From positions 16,599 through 80,598 of the forward strand of contig CAYVWB010000011.1 of NCBI GenBank assembly GCA_964455395.1: a stretch of 64,000 bases of DNA. The letters are read 5' to 3'. Below, in pieces: positions 1 to 12,900 of this stretch. The notes below the pieces were generated by a model. It saw only the letters and a program-made list of their open reading frames with translations. It made no database searches and was not told where the DNA came from. Within the stretch, counting starts at the first letter, position 1, and the number at the start of each line of letters is the position of its first letter. Made by a program: the position numbers and the translations under genes. Source of the stretch: CAYVWB01 sp964455395 (GTDB lineage Bacteria > Desulfobacterota > Desulfovibrionia > Desulfovibrionales > Desulfovibrionaceae).

Positions 1-963
1 GCCGGACCAGTAGTCCACCCCCGCCAGGGGATCCTTCGTGTTGGCGTTCATGTGAGCGGCGGCGCGGCCGAAGAAGCGTCCTGTCGCATTCCTGAAATAC
101 CGGACATACGGGATGGGCTCCGGGAGGGGCGTCGTGGCCACGGCGGCGGCCTGGTAGCCCGCCTGAATACGCAGCATCTTCTCGAAATAGCGACTGATCC
201 ATCCTACGGACTGGTGTGCGCCGGCTTGGACGCACCACGCCGCGAAGGCCGAGGTCATCGCCTCCGGCGCAAGGCCGTCCCGGGGTGGCTTCACATGCTC
301 GGCGAGCCGCGCCGCGGCATGGCCCGGACGCTGCCGATGCGTCATGGAGACGAGCCCCGCCGCCAGGAGGTGCAGCTGTTCGTAGCGGTCGAAGGCGATG
401 GCGTCGTGGACCGGCGGGGCGAAGGCGTCCACCAGCGTCAGGGAGCGAACCTGGTGGCCCTCTGCCTGCAGCCGACGCGCCAAGGCGAAGGCGAAGACGC
501 CGCCCAGGGAGTACCCCCCGAGATCGTAGGGACCCTCCGGCTGCGCCGCCAGCGTCAACGAGGCGTGGAGCGCCGTGATGGCCTCCGCCCCCACGAGGGG
601 TTCGGCGTCGTCAAAAAGCCCACGCGCCTGCAGTCCATAAAAGGGTCGTCGGATGCGCCGCGCCAGGGGGAGGTAGACGCTGGCGTCGCCAAAGGCCCCG
701 TGGATCCAGAAGACCGGGCGCCCCTCGGTCACGTCGTTCAGGCGCTGTCGCTCGGGGACGAACGCCACGGAGGCGGCCTGCGCGGCGGCGGCGTGGCGTT
801 CCGGCTGCGGAGGTCCCGCAGCGGCTGCAACCCGCCGGGAGGCCACGGCGGTGGCGGCCTCCTCTTGCCTGCGCAATGCGGCCACCCTGTCGCGCACCGC
901 CGCTGTGGAAAGAACGCCCGCCTTGTACGCCTCGTAGAGCTGATCGAGATTGTCAGCACTCAT
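1..963 (-). CDS. Thioesterase of the polyketide synthase line (C-terminus beyond window)
   Basis: The reading frame starts at the ATG overlapping the stop codon of the giant synthase (ATGA, 4 nt) and stays open for 321 codons to the window edge, so translation is probably coupled. The first 35 or so residues are helical (LDQLYEAYKAGVLSTAAVR) and resemble a docking segment. An alpha/beta-hydrolase thioesterase domain follows, with PVFWIHGAFGD near residue 93 and the nucleophile motif GYSLGG, in which Ser152 is the predicted catalytic residue. The expected Asp is probably in LVDAFAPP. The catalytic His is not identified and may lie past the edge. Its likely role is hydrolytic or cyclising release of the product, or editing of stalled acyl chains; the sequence does not decide between these. 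More PKS genes, including the missing acyltransferase, could follow to the left. Confidence 0.85.
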   Translation of the reverse strand, partial: MSADNLDQLYEAYKAGVLSTAAVRDRVAALRRQEEAATAVASRRVAAAAGPPQPERHAAAAQAASVAFVPERQRLNDVTEGRPVFWIHGAFGDASVYLPLARRIRRPFYGLQARGLFDDAEPLVGAEAITALHASLTLAAQPEGPYDLGGYSLGGVFAFALARRLQAEGHQVRSLTLVDAFAPPVHDAIAFDRYEQLHLLAAGLVSMTHRQRPGHAAARLAEHVKPPRDGLAPEAMTSAFAAWCVQAGAHQSVGWISRYFEKMLRIQAGYQAAAVATTPLPEPIPYVRYFRNATGRFFGRAAAHMNANTKDPLAGVDYWSG

Positions 964-3900
964 GCGTCCACCCCTTGCGTCGTTGCGCGCTCCAAGGCCT
1001 TCGTCAACTCGTCCTCCAGTTCCTCGAGGGTGATCGCGCCGCGCCGGCTCCGGTCCAACGCGTCCAGCACCTGCGGATCCCGCTCCTCGGCGATGCGCGC
1101 CGGCTCCGTCTCCGGACAGGCCGTCTGCGACGTCCAGGCCTCCAAAGGCGCAAAAGCCTCCTCCAGCATGCGCAGACCGCGCCGCCCCTGCGACGCCGGC
1201 GACTGCTGTTCGTGGGCCTCCCGGGTTTCCAGGGCATGCCGCGTGAGCGCCGACGCCGACGCGACAAGGGCCGTGGCGAGCGCCGCCGCCGCGTCCTCCT
1301 CCAGCCGCGTCTTGGCGTACACGGTGACCAGATGGATGCGGCCCTCCACCTTCAGCACCTGGAAAGAAAGCGTGGCGAACGTGGCGCCGGTGAGGGCTGC
1401 AGCGTCCTCCTCGAGGATGGTGTCCGCATAGAGCGAGCGACCATGGAGCGTCCCGGCGGCCGGGACTGCGGCCAGGGCGGCGCCGTCGAGGTCGGCGCTG
1501 TCCACCACCACGCCGCCCCCATGCGTGAAGTAGCCGGGCAGCCCCTCCATCCCCACCCAATGCAGCAGCGGCTCCAAAGGAACCTTCTGATGCGCGAGCC
1601 CTTCAAGAATCCGCGCCTTGATCGCTTTCAGGAAGGCCAGGGCGCCGCCCTCCCCTGACGCGGCGGGTCCCTCGAGTGGCAGAAAGAGCAGGTTCGTGAA
1701 CTCCCCGGCGGTTTGCGCCAACTCCGGGCGGTCCCGGTGGCTGGTCATGACCTGGAGGACGGCGTCGGGGTTGCCCAGCCCCTGCGTGAGCAGCGCGGCC
1801 GTCGCGGCCATGAAGAGCTGTGTCAGGGTGATGTCGTACTCGAGTTGAAGCCGCCGGGCCTGCGCCGCGAACGTTTCCGACAGGGTGAGCACTCGCCGAC
1901 CGGCTGCATCGGCAGCTTCGGACGCATGCGCCGGGTCGGGGAGCCGCCGAGGCGGAAGGCGCATGGCCGCCGACCGCCCCGCCAGGCGTTCGCGCCAGAA
2001 GGCCATGGTCGCCGCGGCGTTGTGTGTCAGCTCATGACGCTGCGCCAGCGCGTAAGCCCAGTAGGGCGAGGGAGCGCGCGCCTGGGTTTGGGATGACGTG
2101 TCGAGGGCGGCGTAGGCGTTCATGATGTCCGCATGCAGAATCCCCGGGGTGAAGGCGTCGGCGAGCGCATGGTGGGCGACCATCCCCAGCAGGGTCGTTT
2201 CCCCGCAATGACAGAGCCAGAAGCGAAAGAGCGGTCCCGCGGCGACATCGAACCGCTTGGCGCGCTCCGTGGCGATGAACCGCTGGAAGGCGGCGGGGTC
2301 CGCCATGGTCATCTCCTTCAGGAGCCCTGCCGAGACTGCCGAGACCGCCGAGACCGCAGCCGGCGGCGCCGTGACCATGGCCCAGTCCTCACCCACCCAC
2401 CGGAAGGCGGCGCGCAACACGTCCTGCCGCGCGGCTGTCATGGCCAGGGCGTGACGCAGGCGATCGCAGTCGAGGCGGTCGGGGCGGTCGGGGCGGTCGG
2501 GGCGGTCGGGGCGGTCTGATCCGGGCGGCGCCTCCATCGCAAAGACATGCTGGAGATTGCGCGAGGCCTTCCCCATGGCCTCCGAATGGTGGAGATTGAG
2601 ACGCTGTTCCTGGGTGACGGGGGTCAGCAGCGCACCGGGCGGCAGCGTGGCCGCACACGTCCGCGCCAGCGCCGCGAGGGCTCCCTCCGCCTGGAGCGCT
2701 GCGTCCAGTGTCGTCTCCAGGGTCTCGCGGGGGCTCGTCCGCATACCCTCGGGATGTCGGGATGAATGCGCCACGAACAGCATTCGCGCGCCGTCCCGCA
2801 GAACGCCGACGCCCTCCGCGAGCAGCCGCTCCAGCACGAGGGCGCCGCTTTCGTCCGTCTCGGAAGGCTCGTCCGCCTGGACCGTTTCCCGCGACGACCA
2901 CGCCACTCCCCCCGCTGTAGAGGACTCCGCCGTCAGGCGCTCCAGCCGGGTGAAGAACCACGCCGCCTCTGGGGTCCGCGCCCCTTCGATGACGCTGTCG
3001 GCGGGGGGCCTCAGGGTTGAGGACTGGCGGCTCCCTGGTGAAGCGTGCGCCTTCACCAGGTCCGCCAGGCCGGCGGCGGTCCGGGCCTTGTCCAGGTCTG
3101 CAAGCTGGAGGTTGACCCCGCGTCGCGTATTGATCATGGCGAGAAGCCGCATGCGCATGAGGGAATCCAGGCCATACCGGCGCAGGGGCGCGTCTGGATC
3201 CATATCCTCGCGCGGGTGCCCCGTGACGGCCATCACGGCCGCCAGGACTTCCTCCATCCCGTCGTCACGAGGTGTGTCCGTGGCGTCGTCCCCGGCCCCG
3301 GTCCGGACCTCGGCCGGGGCGTCGTCCATTGATGTCGGCGCGGCGCCTTCGTCCCCTGGGCTGTTGTCGCCCGACCACTCGCGCGTGTGGTCCGCACGAG
3401 TGTGGATTCCGACAAGGCTTTCGATTCGGGCGAGACGTGGATCAAGCGGCAATTCCGGAACATCGGCGGCATGGAGTTCTGCGGTTTCGCCAGAGGGCGC
3501 GGCCATCACCCAGCAACGCCGCCTCCGGAAGGGGGGGCTCGGCTGGTCCAAGGGGGGAAAAGCCCTGCGCGCGGCGTCCTTCCCGTCTTGTGACGCTGCG
3601 ATGACGGCGTCTTCCGGCGAGGTGGCGGACGCCTCTGCCGGCGCTTGGGCGAGCACGAGATGGACGTTCGTCCCCGCGGCTCCGAAGGAGTTCACCGCCC
3701 CGCGACGAGGTTTGTGGGAAACGCCGGGCCACGGCGCGGGCGTTTCGTTCAGGTAGAACGCCGGAGCGTCTTCGCCAAGCGTCCCCCCCTGCCCGTAACT
3801 CCCGGGAATGCTTTGCGCCTTCATGGCCAGCACGAGGTGCAGGACGTGGGCCGCGCCCGAGGCGTGGAAGGCGTGGCCGATGGCGTTCTCCACGGTGATC

Positions 3901-6900
3901 AGCGCGCGGGGCCGGACCTCCTGACGCCCCCCGAAGAACGCCTGCAGCGCCTGCAGCTCGATGGCGTCGCCAAGGGGCGTCCCCGTGGCGTTGGCTTCCA
4001 CCACGTCCACGGTCGCCGGGTTCACCCCGAAGCGCTCGTAGACTTGCGCCAGAAGCGCCTGCTGGGCCCTGCCGCTCGGCGCATTCAGGCCGTTGGACTT
4101 GCCGTTGTGATTCACGCCCCACCCCTCGATGACGGCGTGGACGCGGTCGCCGGCGTCCAGGGCCGCCTGCAGGGGTTTGAGCACAAGGACGCCCACACCC
4201 TCGGCCGGCGCCATGCCCTCGGCGTGGGGGGTCAGAATGCGGCCGCCGTGTGGGGAGAAGAACCCCATGCGGCCGAGATGCGTCAACAGATTCATGGTGC
4301 TGTGAATCCAGACGCCCCCGGCGATGGCCGCCTCGCAACGACCGCTGTCCAACGCCTCGCACGCCTGCGCAATGGCCGCCAGAGAGGAGGCGCACCCGGC
4401 TTCGATGGCGAGACAGGGCCCCGTCACCCCCAGCGTGAATGCGACACGACCCGGTATGGTGGCCGCCGTGGCGTGGGGGGAGACGCCCGTGACCGCCTTG
4501 ACGAGCAAGGTGTAGTCCCCGCCGCCGCCGCAGAAGACGCCCCATGGCGTGGTCTCCAGCGCAGTGGGGTCCACGCCGGCGTCCTCCACGGCGCGCCATG
4601 CTTCCTCCAGAAAGAGTCGCTCGGCCGGGTCCATGGTCACGGCGTCGTGGTAGGCGATGTTGAAGAAGAGTGGGTCGAAATGATCCACACCCGTCAGGAA
4701 TCCCCCGCGACGCACGTCCACCCCGGCGGCCCTGAGCGCGTCCAGGTCCCAGCCACGGTCTCGAGGCAACGGTCCCAGCACGGAGTCGCCGCGCGCCATC
4801 AGCGTCCCGAGCCCAGCCAACGAGTCCGCTCCGGGGAGCCTGCAGGAAGCCCCCACGATGGCGATGGCCTTTTCTCCGTAGACGGCGCCCCGCGGCGTCG
4901 CCCCGACCTGGGGCCCGCCGGCTGCATGGATTCCGATGGAGCCGTCACCACGGAGGCGCGTCCCGTCGGGAGAGGCGGTGGCCGTGGAAGCGCTCCCCGT
5001 GGCGGCAAGGGTTTCCGTGACGATCTCCGCCAGCCGCGCCGTGGCCGCCTCGCCGCCAAGCGCGTCGAAGTGGCTTGTTCCCGGGAGTCGCTCCTGGCGC
5101 ATGCCGGGCAACAGCGTCTCCCAGCCCGCGAAAGACGACGCCAGGGAGCCTTGCGCCCGATCGATGCGCCGCAGATACTCGGGATTGTAGACGCCATCGC
5201 CCACGGCGGTGGCGGACTCGGTGCGCGCGAAGACCGTTCGCATGGCGGCAAGCGCCTCCTCCCTGCTCGCCGTGGGAACGCCGTACCGCCGCAATGCGCG
5301 GAGATTGGCGTCGTGGACGCGCGCCATGGAGCGCAAGCGCTGAGTCAGGAGCGCATGGTCGGGGGCTGCGCCACGGTCCCGGATGCGTTGCGCGAGATGG
5401 TCCGGCAGAGTCTCCTCGGGGATGTCGCGGACCTCCGCCGCGGTTATCTCGAGGTCCGACCAATGGACGTCGCCCCGTCGCTTGCGCTCTCGAAACGCCG
5501 GATCCAGGTGGAGCATGGTCACGAGCAGGAAGTTCGCGTTCATCAGGAGATTTTCACGGACCGTGGCCCGCCAGAGCCACGCATCCGTCGCGGTCTGAAC
5601 CAGAGGCGCTTCGACCAGCGTCAGACTCTGCGGGGCGCCGCCGAGCCGGGCCAACCGTCGCGCGGTCTCGTACGCCGCCGCGCCTCCCATGGAGGCCCCC
5701 AGCAGGTGGCGGGGGCCCCGGGGCTCCAGGGTGTTGACGATGTCCGCGTAGAGCCGCCCCATGGCTTCCATATCGTCCAGGGGGTCGGCCTCGGTCAGGA
5801 ATCCTCGCGCGCGCAAACCCACGACGCGGAAGCGGTTCCGCCCGGCCTCGGCGAGGGCCTGGTAGACGCCCACGTCCCCGGACATGGGGTGGATGCAGAA
5901 GAGCGTGGGCAGGACGTCGCTCTCTCGGACCGCATCTTTCGGCGTCAACAGCACGGCTTCCGGAAAACGCCGACGCGCCGCCTGCATGCGCGCCATGAAG
6001 GACGCGTCGCAGGACCTATCGGAGGACGCAGAGCCCCCCGTCGCCCGCGTCTCTTCACAGTCGCCAGCAAAATCGCTTCCCGCCGGCCCCTCCCTGCCGA
6101 CCCGAGTCGACTGGCGGAATCTTTGCAGGACTGCGGGCAGGGTCGCCAGATGCGCCGCCAGAGCGGGGATGGTGGGGTGGTCGAAGACGAGGGTCTCCCG
6201 GAGGGACGCGCCCACGACCGCGGAGAGCCGCGCCATGAACCGCGTCACATGGATGGAATCCAACCCCAGCGCCGTGAACGTCGCGGCCGCATCCAGCGTC
6301 TCCGTCGTCGGCAGATGGAGGACCTCGCGGATGAGCGATTCCAGTTGCGCCAGGAGCGAGGCCTCCTCACTTACCGCGTCGCTGCGGGGGGAAGTCGACG
6401 CCCCGGCGTCCACGGCCCCCTGGCTTACCCGAGGCGTCCGGGCCTCATGGGACGCCTCCTTTTCCGGGTGGCGGGAGACCGGTCGGAGCGCGGCGACGTC
6501 CCCGCTCCGGACCGCAGCCGATCCGTCGGCCGCTGTCGGCGCTGTCGAGGGATCAAGCCACAGCCGCATGCGCGCGAAGGGATGCGTGGGCAGACTCACT
6601 TTAGGCGGGGCGAGGTCGCGCAGCGCGCTCCATTCGATGTCGTCCACGCCGCGCGTCCAGAATTCGGCCAAGACGTCGAGATCGCGCTCGGCGAGGGCTT
6701 GGGCGGTCTCGCGGGCCTGGCGTTCCGGGGCGAGGTCGTCCCCGCGGGCGAGGGCCTCCATGGCGTCGCCCACGCGGCAATGCGGCAGGAGTTCGCCGTG
6801 CAGGAATGCGTCCAAGGCCGCGCAGAGACTCGCGCTGTCCTCCGCGATGACGGCCAGTCGACGGCGCAAGGGCGTCCGACCCTCCTGGAGGGTGCGCGCC

Positions 6901-9900
6901 ACGCTGGCCAGGGGGAGCGGGTCCGCGCGGAGCCTGTCCCGCAAGGCCTCGGCCGCGCTGCGCAATTGACGTTCCGTGTTTGCTGACAGGGGAATGAGCT
7001 GCGGCCATGCGCCCGCCCTATTCGCGGAATCCCCCGTCTCTTTCGAGGTCACCGTCTTCGGGACGTCGCGAACCGAAGGGGGCGCTCCCGCGGTGGGCGA
7101 GCTGGAGTGGTGGTCCCGCACCACCATGGCCGCGCAGACGCCGCCGGCGCCGGCGGCGGTGATGAGCGCCCGTCGCGGCGTGGCTGCTGAAGCGGGCCAG
7201 GGTTCCGCCCTCCGGACCAGCCGCAACGAACTCGCTGCCCAAGGGAGGGAGGCGTCCAACCGTGTCGGCTCGACGAGGGTGGGCGCCAACGTTTCATGGC
7301 GGAACTGCTCCAGCACCTTGACCAGCTGGGAGAGGCCAGCCGCCGCCTCCAGGTGTCCGATGTTCGGTTTGACCGTACCCACGGGACACCGCCCGTTCCC
7401 GCCGCCCGCTTCGTCAGCACGGCCCTGCAGCGCCTGCCGCAAGGCCTCGAACTCCACGGCGTCGCCCAGCGCGGAGCCATTGGCTGCGCATTCCACATAC
7501 CCGATGTCTGAGGGACGCACGCCGGCGCGCTCCAGAGCCGCCGCCGCCACACGGGCTTGCGCTGCGGGGTCGGGCGCGGTGAACCCGGCTGTGGCCCCGG
7601 TGTGGCCCATCTCCACGGCCTCGATGACGCCGAGGATGACGTCGCCGTCGGCCTCGGCGTGACGCAGAGGCTTGAGCGCCACCGCGCCTGCGCCTTCGCC
7701 GGGGAGGAAGCCGGCGCCGTCCGTCGCAAAGCAGTGGACGGCAGATTCCGGAGTGGCGAGCCCCGCCACGCAGAGATCGATGAATTCGCGAGGGTGCAGG
7801 TAACAGTTGACGGCGCCGGCCAGGGCGAGGCGGCTCCGCCCGCTTCGGAGGCTTTCGCACGCGTGGTGGATGGCGACGAGGGCGGAGGCGCACATGGCGT
7901 CCACGGTGAGGCTGGGGCCATGCAGATCCAGATGGTGAGAGACGCGGTTGGCCATGGCGCTCAGGGAGGCGACAGGGAGCCGGCTCTCGCCCAGTGTCGG
8001 CGCGAGGTGCGTATGGAGAGCGAAGCCCGTCCTGGAAGCGCCCACGAAGACGCCCACGGCGCCGTCCTCGCCCTGCTTGCGGGTCTTGGGAGCGCACCCC
8101 GCGGACTCCATGGCTTCCCAGCAGACGGTGAGCATGAGCCGCAGCTGCGGGTCCATCTCCAGCGCCTCGCTTGGCGGGATGTTGAAAAACTGCGGGTCGA
8201 AATCCGCGAAACCCGCCAGATGGCCGCCGTGACCTATATAGCTTCTGGCGCGGCGAACGGCCTCGGCGGGGGTCGGTTCGAACCAGTCCGCATGGGGCCA
8301 GCGGTCCCCTGGCCAGGGAACGATGCGCGATCGACCGGCGACGAGGTCGCGCCAGAACTCGTCCGGAGTGTCCGCGTGGGGCAAACGCACGGCCGCGCCG
8401 ATGATGGCGATGGGGCTGTCCGGGCTGTCCGGGCTTTCCGGGCGGGAGCGTACGGACGCCGCCGTGGAGCGGAGTTCAACGAAAGCCGCCCCCGGCGTGT
8501 GGTGGGGAGCCGCGTGGTGGGGCGCCGCGTCGGCCCAGCGGGCGCACGCCTCCGGCGCCGTACGCACACAGTGGCGCGCCACGCCTTCCAGCGTCTTGTG
8601 TTGATGGAACAATGTCCTGGGCAGCTCCCCCAGGGCGCGCTCCAGCTCGCGGCGCATCTGCGCGATGAGAATGGAGTCCAGCCCGTACCGCTCCAACGGG
8701 GCGCGTGCGTCGATGTGTTCCGGCGGCAGATGCACTGCGCGGCCCAGCACTTCCTTGACCCGTTGCGTCACCCCCTGGGCGAGGGCGGCGGCGTGCGGCG
8801 TGCGTTGCGTTTTCTCGAAAGGGCGCTCCCGGCGCGGCGCCGTCTCTGCCTCCTGCAGCTGTCGGCCTGCGGCCACGTAACGTCGGATGGTCGCGCGCTC
8901 TCCCGTGATGACCATCAGCTGACACGCCGTCTCCCCTGCCCGGACGGCGGCCACTCCCGAATGGAGCGCCTGCAGACCTGTGGTCGTGTCCATGGCCTCC
9001 ATCCCGGCGCGTTGTCGCAGTCGCGCCGCGGTCCGTTCATCCACCCGCATGCCGCCCTCGCGCCACAGGGGCCAGTTGATGCAGAGGGTCGCGCCCCGGC
9101 GTTCCCCGGCCAGCGTCAGCGCGTGGCGGTGTCGCGCAAACGCCTCCAGAAAGGCGTTGGCCGCGGCGTAGTCCCCCTGCCCTGCGTTGCCCTGGCTCGC
9201 GCCGGACCCGTAGAGCACGAAGCAGTCCAGCTTCATGTCCCGGGTGGCCGCGTCCAGGTGGACGACCCCGGCCGTCTTCGGCGCCAGGGCCGCCGCGCAG
9301 TCCGCCGCCGTCTTGTTGACGAGGAGCCCGTCCCGCAGCGCTCCCGCCGCATGGATGACGCCTGTGATGTGGCCATGCTCCCGGCTGACGGCCCCCACCA
9401 GGGCCTCCACGGCGCGTCTGTCCGTCACGTCCGCCTGTCGGTACTCCACCTTGTGGGCGGCGGACTGCATCGCCGCCATCCGCCCTTGAATGGAGGCGCC
9501 CAGAGCCGAGGCCGGGGTGCGCCCCACCAGCACCACCGTGACGGGGTCGACGCGGCGGACGATGTCCTCCGCCGTGAGGAGCCCCAATCCGCCGGCTCCG
9601 CCCGTAATGAGGTAGACGCCCCGCCGCGCCTTCTCCGTGCGGGGGCGCCAGGCGCAAGACGGCTCGCTGACAAGGCTGCCTTCATCCCGCGCATGCTCGC
9701 GGGGTGAGAACTCCTCCCAGCCGGGCAAAACGCGCAGGAGAGACGCCGCTCGGACGTCCGCCGGCCGAAGGCCGCTTGGCGGGATGTGGCGGATGAACGC
9801 GTCATCCGGCTGGCGGGCGTCCTCCTCCAGCAGGACGTCGAGCATTGCCGTCTCCACTCCCGGCGGGACAGCCACGAGCTGGCCATGGAGGCGCGGATGT

Positions 9901-12900
9901 TCCAGAGACGCCGTGCGCAGCAGGCCCGCCAGCCCGGTCAGCAGGTGCGAAGCCGCCGCGTCGCCCTCCTCCGCCGTCACGACCTGCAGCAACACGGGGG
10001 CCTTGTCCGCTGTCGCATGCAGTTCCCGAAGCCTGGCCAACACGGCCAACGCCGCCGTCTCGTACTGATGCGCCGCGTCCGACTCCTCCCAGTGGGGCGC
10101 GGCCACGGCGTGGATCGAAGGCCTTGAAGCTTCCAGAGCGGCGTCCACCCCGGCCAGCGCGGCGGCGTGGGCCTCCCACGGCGGCAACAGCAACACGACC
10201 CGCCGTGGACACGCCGGAGAAGCGCCCTCCCCCGGCGCCGCCGGACGCCACGCCGGCCGGAAGAAAAGCGGCGCCGGGGGTCGCTTCGCCATGCCATCTG
10301 ACGCTAGCGGTTCGGGGCGCATGGAAGGACGAGTGGTGTCCGCAAAAGGAGGCGGCGCCACCCGGGTTTTCTCGAACGCATGACCAGGCAAGGGCGCACG
10401 GCGCGGCCGACGGCCGATATGCAAGCCGGCCCATGCCACGACCCCTCCGGCGACCCAACGCCGCGCCGCCGCTTCGGCGCCATCCACAAGGTCGGCAGCA
10501 TCCATCAAGTCCCGTGAATTCGATGTCTTGTCGAGCTGCGAGACGGCGAGGGCCCGATCGCTCCACTGGTCGTCCCCCTGGTCCACCATCCCCCACACGA
10601 AGGCGCCCTCCGCACGCTCCTCCAGAAACGCCGTGAGCGCCGCATCAAGCTCGTCAGGAGAGTCGGCGACCACGGCCAGTCGCGCCTCCATGGCGTCACG
10701 CCCCACCTGCAGGGTGTAGGCGACGTCTCCCAGATCAAACGCCTCGGCCGCCGACCGGTCCGTGTCCTCGTCCCGGAGATGCGCCGCCAGCTGCGCCAGG
10801 GTCTCGCACTCGGCGCAGCATGCGACCGTGGCGCGGGTCAGGCCTGCCTGCTGCAGCGCTTCGGCGAGCCGACGCTGCAGGACATGGTCCACACCGAGGT
10901 CCTCGAAGGCGTCTTCCATGCCGAGATCCGCAGGCTCCACCGCCAGCAACGCCGCCAGGGCTTCGCGGCAGGTCGCCTGCAGGTCGCGCTTATGAGCCGC
11001 CTTGTCCTCACCCTTCTTTTGCTGCGGGAGGTCCGAAGCGCGGAGCCATCCCCGAAACCTTTCGGCCGCCGCGCGCAGGCCCGCTTCGTCCCTGGCGGAG
11101 AGGGGAAACACCCAGGGCCCTGTGGACGATCTTGCTTCGGCGTGGGTCTCCTGCTGTCGGGGGGGCTCCTCCACGAGCAGATGGACGTTGGTCCCGCTGA
11201 ACCCGAAGGAGCTCACCGCAGCGAGCCGGGGGCCCTCTGCGCCGGCAGGCCAGGGCGCGCGCCGGGCGTTCACGTAGACGGGACTTTCATCGAACCGTAT
11301 ATGCCTGTTTTCATTTATATAATGGATACTGGGCGGGAGCTCGCCATGGTGCAGGGCGAGGAGCGTCTTGATGAGTCCGAGCACACCGGCCGCAGCGGCC
11401 GTGTGGCCGATGTTCGCCTTGAGGGAGCCCGTGGCGCAGAACGACTTCCTGGTCGTGAATTTCCGGAAACTCTCGGTGAGCGCGTGAATTTCCACGGGGT
11501 CGCCCAGGGTGGTGCCTGTGCCGTGGGCTTCGAGGTACTGGATGCGGGTCGGAGAGATCCCGGCCTCGCGGTAGACCGCGGCTTGCAGTCGACTCTGCGC
11601 CAGGTAGCTGGGCTGGGTGAGGCCGGCGGTACGGCCGTCCTGGTTGACGCCGCTGGCGAGGATGACGCCGTGGATGTGGTCGCCGTCTCGCTGGGCGTCG
11701 CCGAGGCGCTTGAGGATGACGACGCCCACGCCGTCACCCACCAGAATGCCGTCCGCCGCGTCGTCAAACGGTCGGCACGTCCGGCTGGGCGAGAGCATGC
11801 CGGCGTTCTCCATGGTGACGAAATCCGCGGGGTGGTCCCAGATGGAGACGCCGCCGGCGAGGGCCATGTCGACCTCGCCAAGCTGGAGAGCCTGCCGCGC
11901 CATGTCCACCGCCGCCAGGGAGGAAGAACAGGCGGTGTTCACCGCCACGGCCGGGCCGTGGAGGTCGAGGAAATGCGCCAGCCGCGCCGCGAGGATGCTC
12001 GGTTCGCCGCCCAGCAACGCGAAGTGCGAGCAGTCGTGCGCCTTGGGGCTGAACCCCATGACCCCGGCGTATATCCCCACACGACCCCCGGCCAGGGAGC
12101 CAGGCGCGTAACCAGCGTGTTCCAGAGCGCCATAGCCTGTTTCCAGAAAATGTCGCGTGTTGAGGTCCATGGCCGCCGCCTCTCGGGGGGAGATGCGGAA
12201 GAAAGCGTGGTCGAAGCAGTCGACGTCCGCCATGGCCCCGTAGCGCATGGGTGGACCATGCATCCCGTGGGTGCGGAAATGCGCCAACCATTGCGGGTCC
12301 GTCACCTCGCGCAGACAGTCCTTGCCATGCCGGACTACCTCCCAGAGCGCCTCCGGCGAGTCGGCTCCGGCGCACCGGCACCCCATACCCACCACGGCCA
12401 CGGCTTCCCGCACAACCTTGGCCCACGGCCCGTGCCCGCAGGGGGAGGCTGGGAGGCGCATTCTCTCGTCCTGGCGTCCCCATGACGCGACCGCCTGGAG
12501 TTGTGGATGCGTCCTGGCGTGGACATCGGCGCCGTGCTGCGAAAGCTCACCGGACGTCGGTTCATCGCAAGACGTCGTGAGCGACTCTTGGCAAGACGCC
12601 GTGGTCGGCTGGCGGGTAGACGCGGAAGTGCGTGTGGACTGCGCCTGCGCCACATGCTCGGCCAACGCCCGCACCGTGCCGCAAGCGAATAGCGCGCTGG
12701 TGGGCAACCGTAGATCGAAGGCCGTGTTGACAGCCTCCAGCACCTCCACCGCATTGAGCGAGGTGATCCCCAGCGCCCTGAACCCCTCGTCGCCCAATAG
12801 CCGCTCGCGAGCCAATCCGGTGGCCCCTTCGAGGATCTCGAGCAAGCCCTCCCTGATGACTCCGAGCGAAGACGGGGGTGGCGGCGAAGACGTGGCCGCA

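Larger units (their letters stand above)
960..3023 (-). other. Terminal condensation (C) domain and docking-like tail of the PKS
   Basis: Residues 6641-7327. A condensation-superfamily domain begins around LLTPVTQEQRLNLHHSEAMG (near 6780) and carries HHALADA at 6924-6930: both His and the Asp of HHxxxDG are present and the final Gly is Ala. Such domains form amide or ester bonds between a carrier-bound acyl chain and a nucleophile. No adenylation domain or second carrier follows, so the acceptor may be a free amine or alcohol, or sit on another protein. The last 55 or so residues (PQVLDALDRSRRGAITLEEL) look like an inter-protein docking helix pair. Confidence 0.82.

Noticed and set aside
3645..6986. 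Long plus-strand open frame of 1,113 codons
   Set aside because: It is antisense to KS4, ACP5, the thioesterase and KS5 of the synthase. Its translation is low in complexity and has no motif; high GC keeps antisense frames open.
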